A stretch of DNA of 64,000 nucleotides from Neurospora tetraspora (GCF_033439725.1 NW_026944384.1:434001-498000), one strand, 5' to 3'. Shown: positions 11,401-22,690, numbered from the stretch's first letter. A program made the numbers and translations. Notes: a model not told the origin generated them from the letters alone.

Positions 11401-12654
11401 GCAGTTGCAGTCTCAACAAGTCTTGCCTGGTCTGTAACGTCCTGTCCCGCCTGTTGCCCTCCAACAAGCCGGGCTATCCTGCCAAATGCTTGGGAAAGAA
11501 CGGTCTCATCTTCGGCAGGGACCCAGAAAATGTGGAGTTCCGGAAATGTTCCACAGCATCGATAAGCGAACTCGAGTGCTATCTGGGTTTTGCCCATACC
11601 AGGTGCCCCGTGTAAGGTGCAAGTTTTTTGTGGTGAGCTTTGGGCCGGGAGCAGGTCGCGATCCAGCTGTTCAAGCACTTCTTTCCTCCCACAAAACTTC
11701 CCATTACTGGGCTTTGGGACTGAGAAGATCCTTGCAGATTTAGGACTTTCTTGACTTGGTGGTCCCTGGATGGATGTTACCTCTATCGCGCCAACTCTCT
11801 TCCACGTATCAACACCAATGGCGTCCCTAACATAGTCTCTTCGATCCTTGAAAGATTGAGTCGTGCTGAAAATCTTTTTTGCTGCGTCCTTGAGGGTCAG
11901 TTCGATAGGGGAAAAGCGGACTGTCATTTTGAAGACCACCTCTGTGTCGAAGCAATATCCCTGCTGTCAGTGAGATCTTCAGATTGAATGAGAGAGGAAT
12001 GAGGTCTTACTGAGTGGATTGCGGGCAAATATCTCGACCACATTGATGGAGAAATCAAGGTAAGAGCAGTAGATATCCAGCAGAGCATCCGAAACAGTCG
12101 GCCAAGCGTCATAAAGCTCCGCGTAGTCCTTCAGCATCGGCATAGCTCGAGTCATTTCATCATAGATGTCGACAACTTTATCCAAAAGACCAAAGTATCT
12201 CCCGAACGCCTAGAGGTGGAATGCTTGTCAATCTCACCGTTGCAGTTGTGGTAGAGAGCCGTAAAAATAGCACGATTTGACTTACATCCAAGATAAATCT
12301 CAAAACACCCCATACCTGTGTAAGAATAAGATCTCATCAGTACTAGCTCCTCTTCGCTGAATTATCCTTTCTTGAGGACAATCATGATGTTTAGCATAAA
12401 ACACATACCACAGAAGCAATTCCATGAGCTTGGCAGATGGACCCAATAGCCTTGTAGAATATCTGTATGTTGTTGGTGACATTTTGAAGCTTGTCCAACC
12501 ATCTCGGCTTTCGCCATGCATGCTTTGTCATGAAAACGTCCAGGACGTCCTTGGTAACTTCAATGTCATGCCGGTGCAACATTGCTTTGAGTTTATTCGC
12601 CTTCTCTTTGGCATCTTGAGCCCGTGTAGTTTGAGCTGCAAGTGTTAGATCCAT
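8456..12654 (-). CDS. NLR-like STAND protein: DUF7708-like domain, NB-ARC, TPR repeats, 1108 aa
   Basis: Seven exons: 12654-12409, 12315-12286, 12209-12011, 11941-11387, 11310-10728, 10637-9294 and 8825-8456. All phases agree, giving 1108 residues. Residues ~1-158 form a helical N-terminal region that resembles DUF7708 (VWGVLRFILD, then DKVVDIYDEM and YAELYDAWP). NB-ARC follows, with P-loop GAPGMGKT near 270-277 and Walker B-like WLMIFDNV near 346-353. From about 600 onward there are alpha-helical TPR-type repeats. Such fungal STAND ATPases act in non-self recognition or regulated cell death; the role here is inferred. The start is the first ATG in the frame; codons before it lack ATG. The last intron (8826-9293, 468 bp) is unusually long. 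The TPR exon contains a 41-bp inverted repeat. A decayed paralog lies at 20.1-22.7 kb. Confidence 0.85.
9970..10169. repeat. 41-bp perfect inverted repeat inside the NLR TPR exon
   Basis: Positions 9970-10010 (begins TACCGCAAAGACTTGGGCC) recur as the exact reverse complement at 10129-10169, with a 118-bp spacer. Both arms and the spacer stay open in the coding frame, so the protein reads one arm as TAKTWAVRLRNL and the other as QIPKTNGPSLCGT. The transcript could form a long hairpin. Confidence 0.92.
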
Positions 12655-13102
12655 TGGGTAGAGTGCCCCTGGGTGAGACACGTTGGTTCGTTCGTGACTG
12701 TAAAAATTCCAGTGATGCGTACGGTCGAGTAAGACGAGTGTTGGCTCATACGAGAGGCTTGTTTGTGTTTCACAGTCGGGACACTATGTGTGCCGTTTAT
12801 TGTGAATATGTACAGCCGATATTGGAAGCGGCCCAAGATCTTACAATGATTGTAAACATCACCTGGGTAACACTATATAATACTCAGAGCAAGGACAATT
12901 GGGCCACAGAGCCTCATTCAACTTGCGGACGGCATATCTATGTCCAACCCTCACCCATTACAATTCGCATCGTTGACCGAAGTAAGGCGTACGCCCTCCA
13001 CGGCAGAGCTTTGATGTAGTGCATGTCAACGTGTGACTTTTGTTACCAATCGTCGTTCCGATGGGTAAGCCGTGAAAGCTGCTGTACACCACAACTTTGC
13101 TA
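12655..13102. other. Upstream region of the NLR-like gene
   Basis: About 0.45 kb between the NLR start and a MITE, presumably holding the NLR promoter. The last 9 bases (CTTTGCTAA, 13094-13102) are the left target-site duplication of the MITE. No gene seen. Confidence 0.45.
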
Positions 13103-13799
13103 AGAGAAAGCCTACGTGCACCCACCCCAAACCTACACACACCCAGAAATCCACCCAGGCCAGCTGTCATGTAAATTATCGTGTTTTGGCTGTATTCTTA
13201 CGCGTTTTGAATGTCAGCCACCTTGGTCATTTTTCTAACCCAGCCATGTGAACCCCCTTGTGATTCTATAACTCCCTATAACTCAAATCTAGTGATATGT
13301 TCATGGTGTTTAGTGCAAAATGCTGTAAATTGACCGCTCTACTTGCTGTGCTACTCGTTGCGCTACTCGCTGAACTCAAAATCACTGAGGGACGAAAGTT
13401 CAGAGGATATTTCAATGGGCGCTTCCTCCCCTCCACCTTCCCCTCTACCCTCCCTTCTGGCCTCTCCTCCAGCCTCCTCCCTCCGTTGTGCCTCTCGAAC
13501 GATCAACCGCAATTGCAGACGATCGAAATTAATAGATTTGAATAAGATTACGTACGTTGAGGGTATTATAGGGGTGGGTGGTGGGTGTTAGTATGCGACG
13601 TACAAATGGCTGCAAAGGGGTGGTGTACAAAATTGAAAAATTTGACCAAGTTAGAGTCAATGTTTCATGCATTGATAAGACGAAATTTAGCGGGTAAAAA
13701 CGGGGTTTACGATGTCAGGTGTCATCCAGCTGACGGTCCCACTGTTTTGTAGATTTCTGGGTGCGTGTAGGTTTGGGGTGGGTGCACGTAGGCTTTCTC
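13103..13799. mobile_element. Non-autonomous Mutator-like (MULE) MITE, 697 bp
   Basis: The ends are inverted repeats of about 50 bp with two C/T differences. Both begin GAGAAAGCCTACGTGCAC. The element is bounded by the same 9-bp sequence, CTTTGCTAA, at 13094-13102 and 13800-13808. A 9-bp target duplication with termini that start GAG fits the Mutator superfamily. The interior (about 590 bp) encodes no transposase; the only ATG frame (13297-13545) resembles nothing known. The near-identical arms suggest a fairly recent insertion mobilised in trans. It sits in the promoter gap between the NLR-like and serine-hydrolase genes and could alter expression of either. Confidence 0.82.
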
Positions 13800-13808
13800 C
13801 TTTGCTAA

Positions 13809-14788
13809 GCCTTCTTGCCTGCGGGTAAGAGTTCATCAGCCACCCAATCTGTTCCTGTTTTGATCCTCCATTAGTGTATGGGATGTGTTCTGGGTTATCT
13901 GGGCATCAAAAGCAGAAAACAGTGCTGCTGAAAATCGAGTTCCATACATGCCATGTATTGAAGATAAAGCCCCACAGGCAGCTACACCAGGTTAAAGCAA
14001 ATGGAATACATACATGTGAGGAAGAAAGGAAAGGGATGCATATCTAGGTCGTGTGAAGCGAATGAAGGCAAGAAAATTGGAAGAAAGCCACCTCGGGAAA
14101 TAATAACACGAGTGGAGATGGTCTGTAGCAAACAGGGACGGCGGACGGCAAAAGCCGACCTTGTTGTCCAACATTCCATTGCTTCCGATGCCGAAGGGCA
14201 GTTTGAAGGAAAAAATTTTCGTTGTGTTTTTACACTTAGAGCTCCTTCTTGACCAGCCTTAAGAACCCCCGCATCACGAATTCATGACCGGTTGGCACCT
14301 GATTATCTCGACGGAAGGTGGGGTGTACATACGCTGACCGGCTGATTACCTCTATGCAGTACTACACGAGCCACTACGGGACTCTCACGAATTCAGACAA
14401 CCGGTGGACGGTTCGACCACTCTTGAAGTAAGCGCTTTCCTTAGATTAGCCATCAAGACCCATGCAGATATAAAACGTTTCAACACTCGCGCTGGTACAA
14501 CGATACCAGCCCGCGCTGTAATTCCAAGGGTGTAGGTGCAACCGGTCACTCCTGTCATTGACTGGATCATTCACCACAGTACTTTCCCTGAGCGGAAGTG
14601 TGGCCCCAAACCCAATTGCAATGCAGGTGCTTTGAGGTGTGTCACCTAATCGGGCATGCACAAGGACCATACGGGCGCATATTATGGTGCCAATGCGCTC
14701 GACTCACACTCACATGGAGGCGTCCTCCAGTTCTCGGTAGTGTTTCTCCTCCCTTATCGTTTCCATTGAGTTTTTTCGTTTCATAATC
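13809..14788. other. Upstream region of the serine hydrolase
   Basis: About 1 kb from the MITE to the hydrolase start, with no convincing gene. It should contain the hydrolase promoter and 5' UTR. Confidence 0.45.
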
Positions 14789-16609
14789 ATGATTTGCACA
14801 CAGGAGGAGGTCATACGAAATCGTCTCCAATCCGTTACCTCCATCGTCGACGATGTGTGTAAGATTTCAGGTGCTCCTTCGGCATCCGTGGGTATACTCC
14901 ACGACAATAAGGTCATCTTCACCAAGGGACATGGAACAGTTGTCGGCAACCAGTCTTACCCTAAGCCACGCCAGCCTGGTCCCGATACAGTCTACGGCAT
15001 AGGGTCCATGACCAAGAGCTTCGTGGTTGCGTGCCTCGCAGAGGTCCGTGGTGAGGGCAAGGAGGCCAAGTTTGAATGGAGTACACCGATGAAGGATCTG
15101 CTTGATGGTTTCAACACCGATGACAGAATACAACACCTGGTCACTCTTTCCGATTTCCTCTCTCACCGAACTGGGCTCAACGGAGATATGTCTATCGCCC
15201 ATCAGGGGGACCAAGAGTTCCTCCTCCAAAAGGATGAAGTTCTGCCAGTGGTGGCAACCCTCGACAAGGTCGGACAATTTCGAGCTGATTGGATCTACAA
15301 TAACTGGGGTTACAGTCTCGCCGGCGAAGTTTTAGAGAAATACTCGAGGAAGTCGTTTGAAGATTGCCTGCGAGACTATGTGCTCGTTCCGTTATCACTT
15401 CACAGTACAACAACAAGACCAGATCCAAACGGCGACTTTGCGTTTGCTCATGCAGCACTGGACAACGGCGACCTTTACCAACTACCAAAGAAAATCCCTT
15501 TTGAGAAGAGCATATTCGAAACTGCTGGGGGAATCTACTCGAGCGTCAACGACCTTCTTGCATGGGCGAAGGCAATTCTTGCTGCTGAACAGAGGTCATA
15601 CTCTGGTTATCTTAAGGAAGTCCCAACAATCTTGAGCAACCAAGTGCCTCTGGACAATCCGTCCAGAGATCATCGCTTCTACGGGTTCGGATGGGTTCGG
15701 ACGGCACTTCCAGACGTTGTGGGCCTGCAGGGAGACAACGCAGAACTGTTCAACAGGGACCAGCTTCCAGTACTCGGATCAAAATCACAACCAATGATGA
15801 CCTATTACCACCAAGGCGCCGGGCTTGGGTACTATTCCGCAATCTTCATGTTTCCCGAATCCAATTCCGCTGTGGTGGTTCTAACGAATTCTATGCCACT
15901 CAACGACGTGGCGGACTGGATCGCTCAAATATACATCACCGCGCTATTCCAATTTGAAGATGGAGGGAGAACGTACCTTGATCTGGCAAAGAAGTACGTT
16001 GAACTGGCGAAGGAAAGTCGGGGTCGGAAACTCGGTCTTGTGAAGACAATGAGAATGGGCCTTGACAACGAGCGCAACAGGAACTACTTTCATCCGCGAC
16101 AATTGAAGTTATACACCGGGAGATATTACAACTCGAAGGGTAGCTGGCCTGGGAATTTTTTTATCGACATCCGTTGTCCGAAGGATCAGGGGGAAAAGGG
16201 CGATTGTTTGGAGCTCAGGTTCCAAGGACGGGAATCACAACTCTATGAGCTCCGTCACCTCAAGGATGATATCTTTGAATGGGCACTAGACTACAACCAG
16301 CAAGCACGGCGAGCACGATTCACGGTATGGGACCCGGAGTATTTCAAGATCAAGTTCAACTTCAACCAAGAGCGGTCTCATGAGGCTGTTACGCTCAACT
16401 GGGCAGGGAACGGGATGGTTCTAGCTCGACGTGAGAACAAGGTGCATCTCTCACGAAACTTTCCAAAGCTCTCAAATGGAGTCATACCGTTCCTCCAAGC
16501 GACACTTCGCAGGGTTGTCAAGAAGAGCTGGCGCTTGGTTTCGAGAGGTTCACGGAAGTCTCCAAGACATCTACCCGAAAAGGCACACTTCTCGCGTTCA
16601 GGACGGTGA
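14789..16609 (+). CDS. Beta-lactamase-fold serine hydrolase (class C / esterase type), 606 aa
   Basis: A single-exon frame begins at MICTQEEV and ends at a TGA. The N-terminal ~400 residues match the beta-lactamase/transpeptidase-like fold. The nucleophile motif Ser-x-x-Lys is SMTK at residues 73-76. The second motif, Tyr-x-Asn, is in IYNNWGYS near residue 171. A third-motif equivalent, HQGAG, occurs near residue 350. The remaining ~200 residues form a beta-rich C-terminal extension typical of fungal members, with a basic tail. No signal peptide is obvious, so the protein is probably cytoplasmic. Fungal relatives include esterases and acyltransferases such as LovD-type enzymes, but the substrate is not predictable here. 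An extra upstream exon was tested and did not keep frame, so I keep the first ATG. A possible secondary-metabolism link with the AsaB-like gene 1.7 kb downstream is inference. Confidence 0.87.
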   Translation: MICTQEEVIRNRLQSVTSIVDDVCKISGAPSASVGILHDNKVIFTKGHGTVVGNQSYPKPRQPGPDTVYGIGSMTKSFVVACLAEVRGEGKEAKFEWSTPMKDLLDGFNTDDRIQHLVTLSDFLSHRTGLNGDMSIAHQGDQEFLLQKDEVLPVVATLDKVGQFRADWIYNNWGYSLAGEVLEKYSRKSFEDCLRDYVLVPLSLHSTTTRPDPNGDFAFAHAALDNGDLYQLPKKIPFEKSIFETAGGIYSSVNDLLAWAKAILAAEQRSYSGYLKEVPTILSNQVPLDNPSRDHRFYGFGWVRTALPDVVGLQGDNAELFNRDQLPVLGSKSQPMMTYYHQGAGLGYYSAIFMFPESNSAVVVLTNSMPLNDVADWIAQIYITALFQFEDGGRTYLDLAKKYVELAKESRGRKLGLVKTMRMGLDNERNRNYFHPRQLKLYTGRYYNSKGSWPGNFFIDIRCPKDQGEKGDCLELRFQGRESQLYELRHLKDDIFEWALDYNQQARRARFTVWDPEYFKIKFNFNQERSHEAVTLNWAGNGMVLARRENKVHLSRNFPKLSNGVIPFLQATLRRVVKKSWRLVSRGSRKSPRHLPEKAHFSRSGR

Positions 16610-17433
16610 CATGCTGGTCGGAGGTATACATGCACTACACGCAATGGAATCTCGGTGTATTGCGCGACCAAAGACACTCTACTTTTTTCTGTAAGGCTTT
16701 CCAAGCGTGACTTGATGTCAAAGACCTGCTAATGGCAGCCGCCATCCATGACCGGCAGGCCGGTTTGCTTCAAACCCTTGCTTACTTCTGGTACATAGTC
16801 AGAAAGGTGGTGTAGAGACGCGGGGGTTATTGCAGCTCTTTTGTTGAATGGCGTATCAGTGTGCATAAATTCGGTTGTCTTTTCCAATCACACTTCCGAC
16901 TCAAGCCACTCGCTTTCACCGCCACCACCCTCTGCATGCTTTGCCCGTTCGAGGGAAAAGGTTCCAAGCACTGAGCCGCATCATTATGTCTCCATCAACA
17001 TTGACGGTGGCCATGCCGCGTTTAAGGCAGCTATGCAGTGAAACCCTTCTCCATATTCTTCACGGGAGCTGTCACATTGTGCACTTTTGGGTCCCGATAG
17101 ACGGACAGCCAGATCCTCCAGGTGACCTTCAGAGGCGGTAGCGCCAGACCACCGGTCTTTCTGTCATTTCATCAATTCTTACAGGAGATAAAAGGGTCTA
17201 TGTACGTCCTCGGACAAGCATGTTTGTGAGATCTCCAAACATCCCCGGTTGTCAACGCACATAGAAATTGACACATCTCCCAGTAAGTATTCGATCAACA
17301 CTGCCGGACATCGCAGGCGCCTGGCGCATTGCGTCAAGACCTCTCAGATTTGCAGCCACGTACTAACTCAAACCAGGGCTTCTCAGCTCCACATCACACG
17401 CCAATCGTTCAAGACCAGTCACATCGGAACGCA
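16610..17433. other. Intergenic, no gene seen
   Basis: About 0.8 kb downstream of the hydrolase. Short open frames only, none with recognisable motifs. Confidence 0.45.
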
Positions 17434-17685
17434 ATGTCTGGAACTTCGTCGGGAGTAGACACCAAAAGCAGCGATCACTTTGCCGAGTCCACCGGTGGCA
17501 GATCACAGCCATGGAAGAACTTCAATAAGGACTCCAATGAAGAAAACGAAGAAAACGCTAAACGAGACGTTCTTGTCGTTCAATCAGGCACCAAAAGTGG
17601 CTCTAGCTCGCAGGACGACGTATGCAAAGAGTGTGGAAAACGATCAGGGGAGTGTGATTGCGGTATTGGGTTCATCGCGGCCTGA
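17434..17685 (+). CDS. Possible small cysteine-knuckle protein, 83 aa
   Basis: The frame from the ATG at 17434 encodes 83 residues. It is polar and acidic in the middle (SNEENEENAKRD) and ends with a tight cysteine cluster, CKECGKRSGECDC, which could bind a metal ion. There is no signal peptide. The frame is open upstream without an ATG for about 35 codons. I recognise no family. It could be a genuine small gene, an exon of a larger one, or chance; the cysteine spacing and the Kozak-like context (GCAATGTC) are the only support. Confidence 0.35.
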   Translation: MSGTSSGVDTKSSDHFAESTGGRSQPWKNFNKDSNEENEENAKRDVLVVQSGTKSGSSSQDDVCKECGKRSGECDCGIGFIAA

Positions 17686-18328
17686 GATTTTGACGACGAT
17701 ATTTACTGCGGAGACGCAGTCTGGTCTAACTGCAGGAATCAGGCTTTACACGACATTTTGAGGCGGGATGAACGGGCGAGTTATAGCGGCAGGCAAAGCC
17801 ACTAGAGCACGGGAGTTCTGAACTGCATGCAATAATGGATGATTCGCGGGGTGCTCTTGGGGAAATACACGGATGGACAAATGAGGATAAGCTGGGGGGC
17901 TTACACGATACCACACCCCAACCTCATTTCATATAGCAAGGACCTCTGCTATCCCCAAATGGTTCGGAGGGCGTAGGGCTTCAATGGAAAAACGCCACTG
18001 TGATTTTGGCGGCTGGGCTACACGGGGCTGGAAATTCAGAGAAGGAACGACGAAGATTTTCAACGTATAAGATCATCACATTTGCTCATCACTTCTTGCG
18101 CTATCTGACGGCCACGATAACTGATCGTCTTCTCAAACCCGTGATGTCACAGCCCAATCACAAGTGCTCTGCACAAAGGCCAACTTTTCCTCCTATCACT
18201 CGGGCGCAACCTAGCCACCACTGACTCTGATTTCGTTCTGCAGGTAAGACCAGTCCTGGCAACACACCGACACCAGAGCCTCATCTTAATCTCGAATTAC
18301 CGAAGAACCAATACTTCCAACAACGTCA
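17686..18328. other. Upstream region of the AsaB-like gene
   Basis: About 0.64 kb with no gene recognised; it presumably carries the AsaB-like promoter and 5' UTR. Confidence 0.45.
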
Positions 18329-19619
18329 ATGGATAGGAACGGGGAAGATGAGCCACAGCAGGAGCGCGCCACGGCAGGCCGGGTAGATCAAAAGGCGAAG
18401 CTTAACTACATCCAATGGGAGGACAAGTTCCGAATCGAGAAACCATACGAGTTCATTTCACAAGCCCCTGAAGGCTGTCCGAGAAAGAACTTCACTCTCG
18501 CCCCTTCATCAGAGCAGACCATCCACGATATCAGAGGCAGTGAAGAGCTGTTCAACCTCGATGACCATGCATTTCAGGTAGCGAGGCAGGAGCTTGGAGT
18601 CATACCGACTGACCAGGAAGGGATTGAGAGGGAGTACCTCCCAAAAATTGTGGGGTTGCTGAAGAGCATCGATCCGGGAGCGGAGGTGGTGGTTTTTGAC
18701 TGGAGAGTGAGTGAGCATGGTCAAGTGTTCCTCCGACTCGGTGGTTCTCCCCTGGAAGCGACCGTTAACCATCACTCCTCCCTAAACTCAAGCTTCGAAC
18801 GAGTGACGACAAGCGGCGGACCACTGCCAAATCCGGGAGTGTCATCGATCTCGACGATCCAATGCTCATCCTGAAGCCCGTGCACGCTGTTCACATTGGT
18901 TAGCACTTTTTCACTCAGCCCAGGCACCACTCAATTACCACTGACTCACTTTCATCTTACACCTTCATCTTAGACCAAAGCCCACTAGCCGCCACCAAAC
19001 GAGTCAAGCATCACATGGGCGCTCGGGCCAATGAGCTTCTCCAGCGGCGCTTCCGAATTATCAAGTACGTACCTCTACAGGTAGCTATCCGTCCAACCTG
19101 TTTTTCAACTTCAAACCAAGCTCACAACCTCTACCCCGGAAAAGCGTTTGGCGCCCCCTTCGACACCCCGTAGCCAATTATGCCCTTGCCGTTTGCGACG
19201 GCAGTACAGTCCAGCCACAGAACTTAGTAGCCGTCGACCACGTAAGGAAGAACTACGAAGGCGAAGGGCTTTATCCGCTGTACGATCAAGGAATGAAGTG
19301 GTACTACTTGAATCGGCAGACGAAGGATGAAGTTCTGTTTTTCAAGACTTATGATTCCGCGGAAGGGGTGAAAGCGAGGTGTAAGTGTGGCTTTCCAGGA
19401 CCCATCATGACCACAGGGAATAGGGGTAAACGGGGAGTGTTTGAGACAAACGCACGTGGCTAACAGAGATTCCGGTGGGAAGGCTGTCCGCATACTTCCT
19501 TCAAACAGTCTAGCGGTGAGCAGCCTGTGCAAGAGGCCGGTGACTGTAGTAACGCGACACCCAGGGAGAGCATTGAGGTCCGAGCTTTGGTGTTTTCGAA
19601 GGTTGGTGACGAGAGGTAG
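18329..19619 (+). CDS. AsaB-like hydroxylase/desaturase family protein, 319 aa
   Basis: Five exons: 18329-18706, 18793-18898, 18974-19064, 19145-19378 and 19469-19619, with introns of 86, 75, 80 and 90 bp. All junction phases agree. The product carries the family landmarks in order: IHDIRGSEELFNLDDHAF near residue 70, VVFDWRLR near 125, AVHIDQSPL near 160, FRIINVWRPL near 190, VAVDHVRKNY, MKWYYL and the closing PRESIEVRALVF. Relatives include AsaB and the gibberellin GA4 desaturase, often found in fungal secondary-metabolite clusters. They are described as oxygenase- or desaturase-like and modify small molecules. A single long reading of exon 1 runs into the first intron and would mislead an intronless annotation. 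No backbone synthase (PKS, NRPS or terpene) is nearby in the window. The substrate is unknown. Confidence 0.88.
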
Positions 19620-20098
19620 GAAGGAGAGCTAGAAGAACAAGGAAGACGTGCTAGGGTGTTCCGGGGAAAAACAAAGGGAGAACAGGATATAAAAAAGGGG
19701 GAAAGAAAAGGGGAAAGGGAGATCAGCAGAGAATGAGACGTCGAGAAAGAGGCCAAAATACCTAGGTGATTTGAGCACTTGATGTCGGTGTTTACAAGTC
19801 ACTACCGCGCCCCCAGACCTTGGCAGCCGTGGCCTCGGCAATTTCTGGCCCAGTGTCGCCACCACATTCACCAACGGGATTTCCATATTCGGCCTCTCGC
19901 CTCTCAGCCGACCATCAATCTTAAACAGTCCAGAGCCACCTCCTACCGAGATGATGATTCTTACCAGGCTCATTAACGACTTTGACGGGCAGCAATTTGT
20001 AACATCCGGTCACAACGTACTTTATTCGTGAAACCTATCGTCCATCCGTTCTCGTGATCCTGAGAAAAATAAATCAATGATCGCTAATGTACCTCTAC
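19620..20098. other. Convergent 3' intergenic region
   Basis: About 0.48 kb between the AsaB-like stop and the end of the NLR paralog remnant. No gene seen. Confidence 0.45.
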
Positions 20099-22690
20099 CT
20101 AGTGATACACATCAAACCTCCCAGCAAAGAAAGGAACCACAGACCCAAAGACTTCAAAGCCGACCAGATCGTCGGTGAAGGAAAGGGCGGCATTCAGCTC
20201 CGTAGGTAGAGTACCTGGAAAAGCAGCTACCAAGTGGCCTTTCAGCTCCCGAATGGCCTCATCCCGTAGCCTATCCCCGCTCCCAATATTGCCGAGAGCG
20301 AGAAGGATGAGGGAATAAAGGTATTTAGCTCTCGTGCGGCATTCTTTGGGCCAAAGTAGCCCGGCTTGCTCCTTACCTCTAATCAAACACCCTTCGACAA
20401 AAGCCTGAGCCTCCGAAGGCCTACCCATGGTGTATAGTAAGAACCCAACTGCGTAACCAGCATCTCGGGCCTGGGAGCTTAGGGCGCCGAATGTACCGGT
20501 ACATGTTTGGTACACTCCCTCAAAAACTGCGAGGGCTTCTGCATTCCGGTGCGCAAAATACAAAGCCAGGCCGCGGCAAAAGAGAAAGCGGGTGTGGTCG
20601 TTGGTATGACCATCAACTTGGCTTATCAAATCCAGAGCCTTCTGGCTGTGCCTCAATACCTCATCGGATGGAAGATCCTTGCCCATTGCTGCGAAGGCAA
20701 TGTTGTGGAGTGTCTCGGCGAACTCGAACACAGGGATAAAGTAACCCTGTTGTTCGAGCTGCCTCTTCACCTTCAAAGGGTCGAGAAGGTACTTCATTGC
20801 CTTCTCGTATTCATGGGCGTGAATTAACTGGCAACCGTAGTCGTTGTAGGCGTTGGCAAGGAGAACTTAGCTCTGGAATTTCTCTAAGAAGGCTGGTTGA
20901 CTTCCTGGTCTTTCTCACAGAACTTTCCGTTCCTTGGCAAAGAACCGAGAAGGCTGTGGGCGGGAAACCGGGTCCAACCAGAGGACTTTGGCCTAGCGCG
21001 GCGATTCGGGCAATTGTAGTTGCCGTAACCCTTGCCACTCTCCCATTTTTCTTCTCAAGTCCGCCTTATACCGCTCCTCCTTTACTATTCATCGTTAGGA
21101 CGTGTCTTTTGCATATCGTGGCTGGGAAAGCCGCAGCGACGTCCTGAGATATTGGATTGGGACTAGGTTAATTTCGCTCGTGAATTTGGGACCCAAGAGA
21201 ATATCTCTCTCTGACTGTACATAAAAGAAGGGGAAAGAAAAAGGAAAGAAGATTGATGGATACGGGAAAGAAAGACAAGTAAATGGACAAAGAAGACGAA
21301 GAAACGAGAAGTTCTGTGTGGTGATGCGTTGGTAGAATACTGCGGGATGGAGATATGAATTGATTGGTTGAAAGTGACGATGATGATGATGTCGTGTTCG
21401 ATGTCTGATTCCGTGGCCGCTTTGTAATTTGCTTTGATGACGTCCTTGATCTCACCATCGGAGCATTGTGATGAGCGCCTCACATCTCTTTCTTTCCGTA
21501 GTTCTTCCAGGTTGGCTAACTTGGAGCGGCCGTCATTCATGTAAATTCCCTCATCTGCCAGAATTTGTTGGAACGAATTGCCGTACGGGGTTACTCTGCC
21601 CGACGTGGTTGAAGTGGCGTTCGTCGAAATAGCGCGTGTCGAGCCTCGGGATGAGAATCTGGGGTTGTTGTTCGACGCTAATACCCCCTAACGTCCCCCA
21701 GAGGTACAATAACTTGGTGGAGGTTCGGTCACGACTGCCACAGTGGACAGTCGGCAAAGCCGGCCGTGCGGCGGCTGTCTGTCGTCCGGGAAAAGTGGGT
21801 CTTCCGGAAGAAAGTGGTTCTTGCCGCTTGTAAAGTGCAAACTTGGGGCGTTCCTGCCCCAGAAGAATGATTCTACTTGGGATCGAATTTGCCAAGAGAA
21901 GGAGATGGGAAAATGAGATAGATATGAAATAAAAGAGGGACATAATGACCTGTTGTGAAGATCCCGGCAGGGCCCCTTCCGGAGGAGGAGGCTCTTGTCC
22001 AGTCGGGCAAGCAAGCCCCTTGTGCCAGCGCCGTGCCCGACACGCTCCTGCATGTCGGTCACAGCACTGCGCGCGCACATGTAGAGGTATATTAGTGATA
22101 GGTACCCTAGACACAGAGCGCTGGGTTCTGTTCCTCTCTGGAACAGTCAACCACGATTTTTCACATCTTTCGTGCGACACATAGTTGCCCACACTGACGT
22201 GTAAGACGACCATCACAAGTGCCTGGGAATAAAGAAGGGGGGTAGAGGACTGGTACGGAACGAAGGAGGGAAAGAGCGGACTGGAAATACACGAAAAGTA
22301 GAAGTTGCAACTTACATCCAGTACGAACCTCAAACTACCCCATATCTAGTGACAAAAAGGCACTCAGTTAGCAAGAGCCCTCTGTGCCGTATCTTTAGAA
22401 ATATTTAAAGATTAGGTAAGAAGCTTTCCATTCTTTCAACTCACCACCAACGCAATGCCATTTGCCTGACAAAGAACTCCAATCGGGCCACTAATAACCT
22501 GTAGTCTCCCAACAACTCGCTCCAATTTTTCCAACCAAGTTGGCTTCTGGCGAGCAGAATTTGAGCTCATTGTGACCAATAGCTGATTCACATCTCCTCT
22601 CGTAGCAAGCCGGTGATGAGCCGGCAAGACTTTGGTCAACTCGATTGACCTTCTTCTCACCGCCTCTACCCACGCTGCTTGAGCAGTGTG
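20099..22690 (-). pseudogene. Decayed paralog of the NLR-like gene, NB-ARC region missing
   Basis: The left part (20099-20797 and a little beyond) encodes a C-terminal TPR region clearly homologous to the NLR at 8.46-12.65 kb. Shared features include FEFAE, the motif CRTRAKYL and the terminal VPFFAGRF. Extending upstream, the frame meets a TAA at 20867-20869 where the NLR has a glutamine codon, the change expected from RIP (CAA to TAA), followed by frame damage near 20900. The right part (about 22690-22436, then ~22346-22317) matches NLR exon 1 (PTWLEKLERVVGRLQ, CQANGIA) and exon 2 (IWGSLRFVLD), with a similar intron. The 1.4 kb between contains no P-loop, Walker B or DUF7708 core. I read this as a duplicate that lost its centre by deletion and then decayed. 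A short TPR-only protein from 20797 cannot be excluded. Confidence 0.8.

Noticed and set aside
13297-13545. Frame with a signal-peptide-like start inside the MULE-type MITE
   Set aside because: It lies wholly within a non-autonomous element and has no transposase or known secreted domain.
14700-14805. An extra first exon for the serine hydrolase (ATG near 14714)
   Set aside because: The candidate donor leaves the wrong phase, so the spliced product would be out of frame.
21551-22333. 260-codon minus-strand open frame between the two halves of the NLR paralog
   Set aside because: It contains no P-loop, no Walker B and no similarity to the NLR centre. Its composition is poor and only the first codons overlap a real remnant exon.
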